Part shown: positions 55,169 to 64,000 of the stretch, in pieces
Layout of the letters: every line of letters begins with the position of its first letter
Position numbering within the stretch: position 1 is the first letter of the stretch
NCBI RefSeq assembly: GCF_000004195.4
Contig: NC_030683.2
Coordinates: forward strand, 51,783,358 to 51,847,357
Length of the DNA: 64,000 nt
Reading direction: 5' to 3'
Source: Xenopus tropicalis
Lineage: Eukaryota > Chordata > Amphibia > Anura > Pipidae
Notes under the pieces: model-generated
The model's input: the letters and a program-made list of their open reading frames with translations, nothing else
What the model was told of the DNA's origin: nothing
Databases searched by the model: none
Made by a program: the position numbers and the translations under genes

Positions 55169-57401
55169 GAAAATATTCAAATTTATTGCTAACGACTTAA
55201 GATCCTTTTGGCTGAAATGTTCACTCAGCTATCACAGAAGATAAAAAGTAGTGCTGCTGGATGTGACAGATACATTTGATAGGATAGCAGGATATTTAGC
55301 AAAAGTAAAAAGAGAAAGGGTTCAGCAATTCATGCATTTTCTCCCGAGATTTCAATTATTTGTAAATCAGTTTGTTGTTATTGTTTTAGTACAATCGATT
55401 TAAGCAATAATTTATGTCAGTCATACTTGTAGTAATGATTATCCAATCCCCCACAGGAGCTTTGTTTGCATAACTTGTAAGGCAATAATTCTGACCTATC
55501 TCTCTAATTGAGTCTTACACCACATAGACTCCATAGCAATATATTTCCACAAGCTCCCATTTATTTTAATCTTTTTTTATATGCATTTCCTAGTAGGCAC
55601 AGATAATTAGCAAGTTTGTGATCTGGTCATGGTGTTTATTTAATTTTTTTGTACTTTTTTGCATTGATTTTGTTGCAGTTCCTTTAATAAGCAGCCAATG
55701 GAACTATAAGATAAACAGGTGGACCTCAAACATGAGTTTATTTTCTTAATCAGTCTTATTTGGTACAAATGGTAGACACAATGCTTCCAGCTGCAGGCAA
55801 GATAGGGGGCTGATGCCAGTGGTGGGTCTGATTCTTGGCCTGGGAAGTCTATGTGGCTCAGCTTTAATATTCTGCAGATTTTATTTACTGATGCCCTGCA
55901 ATTTGATGTCAGTACCTGATGTAAAAAGAGCCTTGTATTTTCAGCCTGATCTGATAACAATGACAGATAACAAGATAAAAGCTCTCCCTGATACTTTGCC
56001 TGAAGGATTCAGCTGATTGAACTGATAGCATTCCATGTTCGTATCCCTCCTCTACCACTGCCATGCTTCAGGATAATAGCACATGTAGAAACTGTATTAT
56101 ATTAGCTTTAAGGGGTACAGCACAAGGGTGGCTGCCAATGCTGTCCCGTGTTTGCCTGTCACTAATTATGATAATGTCAACTGATAAGCAACATGACTGA
56201 TGCACAGAGAGGGTTGATGGGCGGACATCTGCAGCAAAACACATATGAAGCTGTGAAGGTTAGCCTTTCACTGCTCCATGTACTTCAGTAAGGGTGCTTT
56301 CATTTTATAATGATGACAATGGGCATTTTAGCTGCCACTGATCGCAGTTGGGCGAAGCATCCTTTCCCAGCCCTTATGGAAACTAAGGGATGGAGCATTA
56401 ATGCAACAGTTTCAGTGTTTGTGAATAATTGTTACAAAAAAATTAGGTTTAAATATCAAAATTTCTAATGGAAATGGCCTAACTCTGCTGGCACAGGTCA
56501 CATCTGCACTTGCTTTATTATTTTCCATGGAATTGACATGGGTCGTTTTAGACATTCCCACATAGTAAATCATTATACAGTGAGAGGCAGTGAGAACTGA
56601 CACACCACTACTTTAAAATACATGAAATATACTAAATTAAATACGGTGAAAGGAAGTGGGAATTGTATCCCAAAATATAATATATACTGTAAGAGATTTA
56701 GGGGTGTCTAAAGACACCCCTTTACCCTTCAAAAAAGCAGATTACCAGGAGACTCAAGTAGGTTTAAGTTCTACTGATCAAAATTAGCTGATAAAAAATT
56801 ACTCACACTGCTAAAAATGCATCCATGGGCCAACTAGTGGTAATTCTGAGAATAGTACACAGCAGAAGAATTGAAGAAAAAAATGTGGCCTAAAACAGGG
56901 AGATAAGAATGAAATGAAACAGATCATGCATAATGAAAAAAAACCCAATTCATTTGAAAATAAAATGGTAGAATTCACAGCGAACAACACAGAATAATTT
57001 CATTTGAAACTGAACCAATTAATCATAGTGTCCTTTAGCATCCTTTTAAGTCCCTTTTACTGATATTGGTAATCTAATGCGAGCATTGTATTTAGAAGAC
57101 ACACAACTGAATATATCACCTTTGATGAAGTAGCATGTGTAGGCATGACACCACCTGCTTAATCTGATCATTTTAGCTTATTCCTGAATGACTGGATCAG
57201 ATAATACATTGCCCAGTTTGGCTGCCAATGTATGCATCCAAATTAAAATATGATCTGCTTATTTGGTTGTGCCAAATAGCAACATCTTAAACTCCTCAAT
57301 ATTTGTAATACTTTACAATACACATTTAGCCAAATGTTAGTAGGTTTTGCATTAGCAGTGTTTATCATATTCTTCCAATGAATTTATTAATGTCTACAGT
57401 T
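55169..57401. other. Unassigned; repeat-poor, candidate regulatory blocks
   Basis: About 2.2 kb with no recognised transposon. 55950-56260 has three GATAA words within 26 bp (55953, 55966, 55974), TCACTAATTATGATAATGTC and GGGCGGACATCTGCAGC. A 9-bp perfect hairpin spans 56700-56721 (AGGGGTGTC/GACACCCCT). 57000-57270 is similarly repeat-free. Conservation cannot be judged from one sequence. No coding frame supported. Confidence 0.4.
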
Positions 57402-57478
57402 ATAGGATCCATTATTCGGAAACCCATTTTTTCAGAAAGCACTGAATTACGGAAAGGTCTGGATATCAGTGAAGACAG
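57402..57478. mobile_element. Family-E element, fragment
   Basis: TATAGGATCCATTATTCGGA, AACCCATTTTTTCAGAAAGC and CTGAATTACGGAAAGGTCTG match the left ~75 bp of family E. The rest is missing. Confidence 0.65.
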
Positions 57479-57521
57479 CTCTTTTTTACACAAAATAGAT
57501 GATACATGAAGTATGACACAA

Positions 57522-57898
57522 GGGGGCACATTTACTAACCCACGAACGGGCCGAATGCGTCCGATTGCGTTTTTTTCGTAATGATCGGTATTTTGCGATT
57601 TTTTGCGCGAAACGTCGCACCTTTTAAGTTTTAACGCTACGAAAAAGGCGCAACTTTTCTCGCAAGTTTTAACGCTGCGAAAAAAATCGCCAGATTTTGC
57701 GCAACTTTCAGAATGGCTACGAAAAACTCACGTTTTTCGCGCAAATCGTATTGGTAACGAAAAAGTCGCGACAATTTCCAAAAAGTCGTAAAGACGCCGA
57801 AAAAAATCGCAAAAAATACGAAAAAGTCGCAAAATGTTCGTTTTCAAATCGGAATTTTTCCAATTCGGTTCAGATTCGTGTCTTAGTAAATGTGCCCC
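57522..57898. mobile_element. Fold-back MITE, family A copy 3
   Basis: Left GGGGGCACATTTACTAACCC, right TTAGTAAATGTGCCCC, flanked by AAG on both sides (possible 3-bp duplication). Interior of tttttcg/cgaaaaa and ttttaacgctacgaaa units, close to copies 1 and 4. Confidence 0.85.
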
Positions 57899-58794
57899 AA
57901 GGTGTATACTCATTTTGGTGGTATACAATAATGTACAGTAACTGTATTTTCATCATGAAATTACAGAAAAATCCATGACTGAGCATCTTATAATGGAAAC
58001 ATATACCATTATACATCATACAATTCCTTTGTATGATACTGAATAAAAATGAGTACAGAAGTCTACAGAAAAGCATGTCGGATTTCTTAGTACAAGAGAC
58101 CGAGAAATATACAAAGCACGTGTTTTAATTCAGCATAACTGCAATATCTTTATCTTAATGTCTTTTTTGGTATTTATCAGTTTACAGAGGTACAAGTTAT
58201 ATGTGCTGTTTCTGGGGGTCTGGGGCCTTTCATTTGAGCGCAATTTTAAGCACCCCAGGTTCAATTATGCAGACAATGTACAGCAGATGTGAAAATCACG
58301 TCTGAAAGCAGTGGTAAATTCAGCAATGTTTTCCCCTCTGTTTAACGGTTATACTGCACATTACATTGAGAGAACTGTATCCATGACAACCTGGACTTTA
58401 CTCATTTTAAGGACTTTAAATTGTAACATTTTATTTTATGACTTTGGAAGGCACATTATACTGTTAAAAAAGAGAAAAAAATTAGATGAAAAAAGAAATA
58501 ATATTTTATAAAAACAAATAGCATTAACCATCTCAGGTAAGATATGGTGATATGGATAGGATAAAGATATGTATCTTTACTGGGAATTGTATGCATTTTT
58601 AGCTAGGTAGCTCTTCTAATATTCTATATTCTAATATTTCTATGACATGCCCTGTTCCATCTGCATATATGGTTTACATTTTACCCAGGGGTTTGACAAT
58701 TTTCAGCATGTAGGGTTTATGTAACAATATTGTTCCCGTCTTATGTGCTGCTCAAAAGATGCTAATGAGAATGAATCAACAAAAGTCCTTAGAC
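57899..58794. other. Unassigned, gene-free
   Basis: About 900 bp, AT-rich; nothing recognised. Confidence 0.45.
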
Positions 58795-59050
58795 CAGTGA
58801 TCCCCAACCAGTGGATCGTGAGCAACATGTTGCTCACCAGTCCTTTGGATGTTGCTCCCAGTGGCCTCAAAGCAGATGCTTATATTTGAATTCCTGGCTT
58901 GTGGGACCAAGTCTTTCTAAATTTCTTTTTTTTTTAATATGCCATCAATCAAGGAAGAAAAAGTGATTGTGAAAAATATATCCATTTTTTAAATACATCT
59001 GAAGACAGTCAGCTTTCAATATATTCATAGCTGGGGGTTGCTCCCCTTTA
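58795..59050. mobile_element. hAT-like MITE fragment
   Basis: Starts CAGTGATCCCCAACCAGTGG, the CAGTG(N)TCCCCAACC end typical of many hAT-type MITEs, then TCGTGAGCAACATGTTGCTC, CCTTTGGATGTTGCTCCCAG, TGGCCTCAAAGCAGATGCTT. The right end is not clear (GGGGGTTGCTCCCC at 59034 may be part of it). Confidence 0.55.
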
Positions 59051-60516
59051 GGTATAATTTAAAGTGAAGGGATTTCAAGCATGTCCACATCTTAAGCATC
59101 TCCACAGTGATGTCACTTGCTGGCTCTATCCATGATTGTATCTGACTGCACACTACCTTGATTGATCTGTAGGTATTAACCCAGAGGCGCTTTTTGTTTG
59201 CAAGAACCTCTGGTGCCCTATTTTTTTGTCTACACATCAAAAAAGTTATGCAACACCATCTTCCTTTCTCCTCCACTTAACAAAGGTCCATCTGGGTAAA
59301 GGAGTCCTGTGTGACCCATATTCTACCTTTACTAGCCGAACAATGCATTTTCTAGCCAAGACAGCGTGGCAGTATATTTTATATATATTATATTATATAT
59401 TATCTGCATGCTTTCTGCAAGCCTGCTTATGGCTAGAAGTAGTGTATATATATATATATATTTATTTAACAACCATGATTAGCAAGCTACAAACATTTCT
59501 TTTCACTGCCATATTAACACAGTAAATCAAATGGCTTTATAATGCCTACTCAAATCAGTAACAGAAGAATGGTTTAATCACTGCACTTACTTCTTACCTA
59601 TATATCTCATAGTGACATTCAAAATTCCATCACTAAGTTACGTTATTACTTTCTTTGAAATTGTTTATTCCATTTTTTAACTCTCAGCATGTTTTTAAGG
59701 CTAACCTACATCAACAGAAGTAGGCTATGTTTTGCGTCTACCTGGGGAAACCCATGGTCTCGTTCAGGGAAGCAAATAAAACTTCAGTTGAGTTCTGTTT
59801 CTGATGATGTACACTGGCAGGGAGAACTCTGGAGACCCTGCCAGTAAACCCTTGGAATATGCTAAAAGTTAAAAACAAGATTTATTTATAGACTGGGGAC
59901 TGCAAGTACTGTAAATACTGTACTTTGGCATTGTGTAGCACCGGGGATTTTAGAAATGTTATCATTATAGTCAACTGTTATTTATGATCACTGTTAATTT
60001 TATTTTACTTAGGCTGATGACAGGTGAGTTGTTGAATTTACAAGATATTTTATTTCCTTAGTAAGTATGTATGCATGTATTGTAGATCATGAATATTTAT
60101 TCTGAGGCCTTCCACCATTTAACAAGTTGTAATCTATATAGCAAATTCAAAATGAATGTTAACATTTTTTTGGGATTATAGTATTCCTTTGAAAGACAGG
60201 TAGAGAATAACAAAGTAGTTAAACCTGAAACTATATATTTTTACAATATGGTGTGTGTTTTGGGATGGTAATGGAAATAGAGTTGGCAATGTAATAAAAA
60301 TAATAATGACCATTTTGGATGGAAATAAGTGACTAAATAAGCTTAGTAAAGTGCTGCATTATACGTTGCTTCTATATTGATATACAATAATAATCATCAT
60401 CTTAGTAATTATTTGCATTGTTTTCTCCTCCACCCACATTTTTAAAATTTTATTTCTATAAACATTATTTATATTTGAGTAATATTAAGATTAACCCTGT
60501 TAGTTTTGCTACTCTA
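59051..60516. other. Unassigned; (TA)n and a small hairpin
   Basis: About 1.5 kb. Impure TA tracts at 59380-59402 and 59441-59462. Hairpin with 10-bp perfect arms ACTGGCAGGG (59813-59822) / CCCTGCCAGT (59836-59845). No gene. Confidence 0.45.
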
Positions 60517-61011
60517 GGGGGCTGATTTACTAAGACACGATTTCGAATCCGAATTGGAAAAATTCCGATTGGAAACGTATTTCGTATTTTTTGCGATTTT
60601 TTCGGCATCTTTACGATTTTTGCGTAAAAACGCGAGTTTTTCGTCGTCTTTACGATTTTTGCGTAAAAACGCGAGTTTTTCGTAGCCATTACGAAAGTTG
60701 CGCAAAGTCGCGATTTTTTCGTAGCGTTAACACTTGCACGCAAAGTCGCGCCTTTTTCGTAGCGTTAAAACTTAAAAGGCGCGACGTTTCGCGCAAGTTT
60801 TAACGCTACGAAAAAATCGTGACTTTGCGCAACTTTCGTAATGGCTACGAAAAACTCGAGTTTTTACGCAAAAATCGTAAAGACGCCAAAAAACTCGCGT
60901 TTTTACGCAAAAATCGTAAAGACGCCGAAAAAAATCACAAAATTACCGATCATTACGAAAAAAACGCAATCGGACGCATTCGGCCCGTTCGTGGGTTAGT
61001 AAATGTGCCCC
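60517..61011. mobile_element. Fold-back MITE, family A copy 4
   Basis: Left GGGGCTGATTTACTAAGACA, right GGGTTAGTAAATGTGCCCC. Long arms of cgtaaaaacgcgagtttttcg-type units, with the left unit ACGATTTTTGCGTAAAAACG directly repeated twice (60613 and 60652) and their inverses on the right. Longest copy of the family (495 bp). Confidence 0.85.
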
Positions 61012-62019
61012 TTGGTATTTCAAATATATATCTTCATTCTATCCAGTATATATTTATTTATTCATGGGTTATTTATTGGTAAAAAAAAATCACTAATAAC
61101 AAGAAGAAAAAAGTATAAAGCAGGAACTAGGAATTAATAGGCATTCTGATTTGTAAAGAATATACAGCAGTATGTGATTATTAGCAAACCATAATATGGA
61201 CAGATGAACTTGAAACTATAGTTACATAACACCCCCTTTTTTAGAGGTTGGGTATCTAACAATCTGGCAGGCATATTTCCCTTTAGTTTTTCTTTCTATT
61301 TAGAATGTACTTTGAAAGGCAAGCACATATGCATTTTAACAAGCTAACACACTCTAAAAGAAATCACTTTTTTATCTGCTTTATCCAGAGGATTGATGAA
61401 ACAATCTGAAAGAGCACTGCAGGAACCTAATATCTGAGGAGATTGTAATTTAGAACATTTTGCAATAAGAAAAATCCTTTGCTGGGTTTGAAAATCTTTT
61501 GTAATAACTCCTTGCCGATGTGAGATATATTTTAATCACTTCACATCATTTTCTGCTAGGGTCAGTAAGAACGATAGCGTCTAGTCACTCTCTCATTAAA
61601 AATTATAGAAAGAAACATAGATGTGCGAGAGCAAGCTAAGTGTGAACTGAACAGGATTTTATATTGATAGAAGTATTTCATGACCATAGAAACAACCTTC
61701 TATATATATGATCTAGGATTCACAAAGAGTGTTTTATACTGTGACGTATGTTTCAGTTTCCGTTACATACTTGAAATATACTGTAGTTTGCCAGAATCCA
61801 ATTATATTTTATGTTTTTATAGTTAACCCAATTATCCAACAACAAAATTATATTGATTTAATAATACTGATTATTATATGATTGATTTATAATTTATTTA
61901 TAAATTTGTTTTATGTACATACTTATGATTTACCCTTATGTTAGAAGGATGTGTTTGTGCTTTTGCCATTTTACTTCCAGAGGTTTAACCTCAATTTTTT
62001 GAATTCTATTCTTATTATA
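61012..62019. other. Unassigned, gene-free
   Basis: About 1 kb, AT-rich; no gene or recognised repeat. Confidence 0.45.
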
Positions 62020-62345
62020 TGACATTTGTGGTAGCTGGGAAATCAGGAAGGTATCTTTATGAAAAACAAGTTTGTGAATTTTTGAGTTGTTTTAAATTAA
62101 AAAAACTCACCAAATTCTTTATTTAAAAAATTTGTAATGAGTCAACTTTTAAAAAATGTGTTAGAAATTGAAAAAAAAGTTGCTAAAATATTGATAGGAC
62201 AACTACCATTGGCTTATACATGAACTTGTCAGCTTTTAGGAGCAACATTTTTTTTTTTGAGATTTTTGTGCTTAGTAAATCTTGAATATTTGAGTTTTGG
62301 AAACTCAAATTTGAACATTGATAAAGTAAGAGTTACATAGGGAAA
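62020..62345. mobile_element. AT-rich fold-back, family J copy 4
   Basis: Centre TAGGACAACTACCATTGGCT then TATACATGAACTTGTC is the reverse complement of the family-J centre at 30960. Arms contain TTGTGAATTTTTGAGTTG and GAGTTTTGGAAACTCAAATT. Borders approximate. Confidence 0.55.
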
Positions 62346-62512
62346 GCAAAAGCAACATGGAACTATATAAAGCGATTTCTTACTGAGATATGTGAAAAGG
62401 TTAAACAGATTTGACAGATAAGTGAAAAAATTTACCTTTTTCATTTTTAAATTTGAATTTATAGCTGAATCACAGAGATCTAATTGTTTTACAAGTGATG
62501 TTTAGTGATGAG
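62346..62512. other. Unassigned spacer
   Basis: Under 170 bp, AT-rich. Confidence 0.35.
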
Positions 62513-62639
62513 CGAATCGTTTTGCCTCGCCGGAAAATTTGGGAAACGCGCTTGTCACGCGGCAAAAACAATTTGCTAATGGCTAAATACACACATTTAA
62601 TGCGAATCCATGCCTGGCTAAAAAATTTGCACATCACTA
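62513..62639. mobile_element. Family-B MITE copy 12, short
   Basis: Left TAGTGATGAGCGAATCGTTT with GCCTCGCCGGAAAATTTGGG, right GCGAATCCATGCCTGGCTAA then TTTGCACATCACTA. About 127 bp, the shortest copy with both ends. Confidence 0.85.
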
Positions 62640-63967
62640 GTGATGATGCCTGTGTCTGTTTGCAATCCTTGTGTTATAGCGCTGCATTAATAACACATAG
62701 GAATGCCGGAAAAATAAATATCCCTCACTGCACTCAAGCCAGTATATCTTCCCATCTTACCTGCTACAAGAATAAATCCAGCACCCCATGATTGATGTAC
62801 TCTCCTCTAACAGTAATTTTTTGTTTAAATTAATCTACTGTGTCAGTTGTTTTTATAACTAACAACTTGTTTTTAGAGATAGCAGGTTTACAACCCTGGA
62901 GTACATTGTGGATTTATACCCTGCAGTTATTGGACTACCAAGCACCCAATAATTTTGTAGACTAAAACCCATGAGCAAATCAGTGGAAGAGAGAAAGCTG
63001 TCAGTTCTGTATATTAGTTATTTTTCAATTTTTTTCACTTGAGTTTACATAGGATGAAACTCAGTGGCTTAAAAAAACTTAATCACAGCAGTATAACTAT
63101 GGGGGTCAGATTGGTACTTTACAGGCTGACATATAATTAATGGGCCCCATTTCATCTAGCTCATTTATGTCTGCTAAAGGAATAAGAATTTACTGGTAGT
63201 CAATCTAATGATGAAGTATCACAATGACAATAATTAACATGCCTGCCCCTATAATAAGAGATTAATCAAATTTCAAAAATGTAAAAAGACAGACAGCTCA
63301 TACTCGTACTACCCACAAAATCTTTGCAAGGAACAAGTTCTGGTATTCTCTGGTACAGACTTAAACAAAATATATTTTACACATGGATTGCCAAATACAG
63401 TAATACAGTATTGTAGATCAATGGCAACTATGTTTTTAATAGTTTGAAAGATCATTTCTAGTGGTAGTGAAACAAGATTTTACAAGTTAATTGTTTGGGG
63501 AACAGTACACATGGACTAATGTTACTGTAATGGACTGTCCTCTCTTTCTAGATATCTGTATATACTTTTCAGGGCTAATGGCTCCCCAAATGAAAAAAAA
63601 TAATTATCTAGTGTTTCAGATCAAATTTAAAGTTTCAAGCCACCTTAAAGATATATAAAAACATATAAAATGTGAACACCATAATATATTAAAGATTCAT
63701 CAATCTTTAATGCAAACATTATACTATTAAATAATCAATATATGAGTTAATAATAAATGATTGTTACTGTTACATTCCTGCTATGTGGTTTTCCTAGTCT
63801 TGGTGCTTGGAAATTTGGGCCGACTCCTTCAGCATCCAGTTGCCTCTCCTATGAAGTATACTTAAAACTAGTGCTGAGAGCTAGGAGCGTGGAACAAAGT
63901 TAATAGCTTCCTACACATTCTTTGCATTTTTAGAGCAAACCGTCTTCTCTGTTAATGCACAGCCTGT
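62640..63967. other. Unassigned, gene-free
   Basis: About 1.3 kb. No gene or recognised element before the LINE fragment at the window end. Confidence 0.45.
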
Positions 63968-63969
63968 CA

Positions 63970-64000
63970 GGAAAATGAGGTTCAATGTTGATAAGTGCAA
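63970..64000 (+). pseudogene. CR1 ORF2 fragment, cut by window end
   Basis: The last 30 bases read KMRFNVDKC(K), the same motif as in the CR1 RT at 49338-49300 (minus), now on the plus strand. It should continue past the window into a CR1 3' end. Only about ten codons are visible, but the match is exact. Confidence 0.65.

Noticed and set aside
54872..55180. 102-codon frame with a similar partner on the opposite strand
   Set aside because: Both are the arms of the palindromic family-G element, so the similarity is just the inverted repeat.
55640..55960. 106-codon minus-strand frame
   Set aside because: No recognisable domain, no splice or start context, AT-rich composition typical of chance frames; not enough to call a gene.

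Overview
This window looks like intergenic or deep intronic DNA from an amphibian, most likely the frog genus Xenopus. That inference rests on the repeats: TTAAAGG-ended T2/Kolobok-type MITEs, fold-back elements with GGTATGGGATCC, TAGTGATGAGC and TAGCGAAC ends, CR1/L2 LINE tails of the ACTATGTTACTATGT type, Penelope-like (PLE) fragments and a CCAAT-containing ~150-bp satellite. The repeat families are recognised from general knowledge, not from a database search. The DNA is AT-rich. I found no host protein-coding exon, tRNA, rRNA or CRISPR. Every coding trace I can defend belongs to a decayed retrotransposon.

Layout. 1-1.9 kb: a fold-back MITE (family A), a perfect hairpin, a LINE 3' end, and a PLE GIY-YIG endonuclease with its tail. 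1.9-6.5 kb: mostly unassigned DNA with a family-E element that carries a nested LTR-like insertion. 6.5-8 kb: two minisatellites, a 59-bp duplication and a family-C fold-back. 11.2-13.7 kb: family D, a PLE reverse-transcriptase remnant, and a second family-C copy with an internal 40-bp array. 17-21.6 kb: a dense nest of family B/E elements, a PLE fragment keeping YIDD, the 5' half of a CR1 (ORF1 plus endonuclease), and tetranucleotide repeats split by a MITE. 22.8-24.4 kb: the CCAAT satellite. 25-27.3 kb: an LTR-like block and several MITEs. 29-31.9 kb: (AT)n with a PLE-like tail, a tRNA-derived SINE, and two AT-rich fold-backs. 32-44 kb: repeat-poor DNA with scattered MITEs, two CR1 tails and an imperfect long hairpin. 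44.7-50 kb: family A, a family-D element swollen by a 775-bp palindromic minisatellite, and two CR1/L2 copies, one with the FADD catalytic motif. 51-64 kb: T2 MITE pair, families G, A, E, J, B and hAT-like, and a CR1 fragment running off the window end.

The features do not form a pathway. They are a layered record of transposition: class II fold-backs inserted into each other, into microsatellites and next to class I fragments. The most distinctive biology is (i) one copy in each of three fold-back families having grown an internal tandem array, most strikingly the palindromic three-unit minisatellite at 45.46-46.24 kb, whose unit resembles sequence in the host element; (ii) a recurrent stem-loop followed by GAAACG, resembling a degenerate hammerhead core, in retroelement tails; and (iii) a CCAAT/GC-box satellite. 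In-window family letters (A-J) are my own labels.
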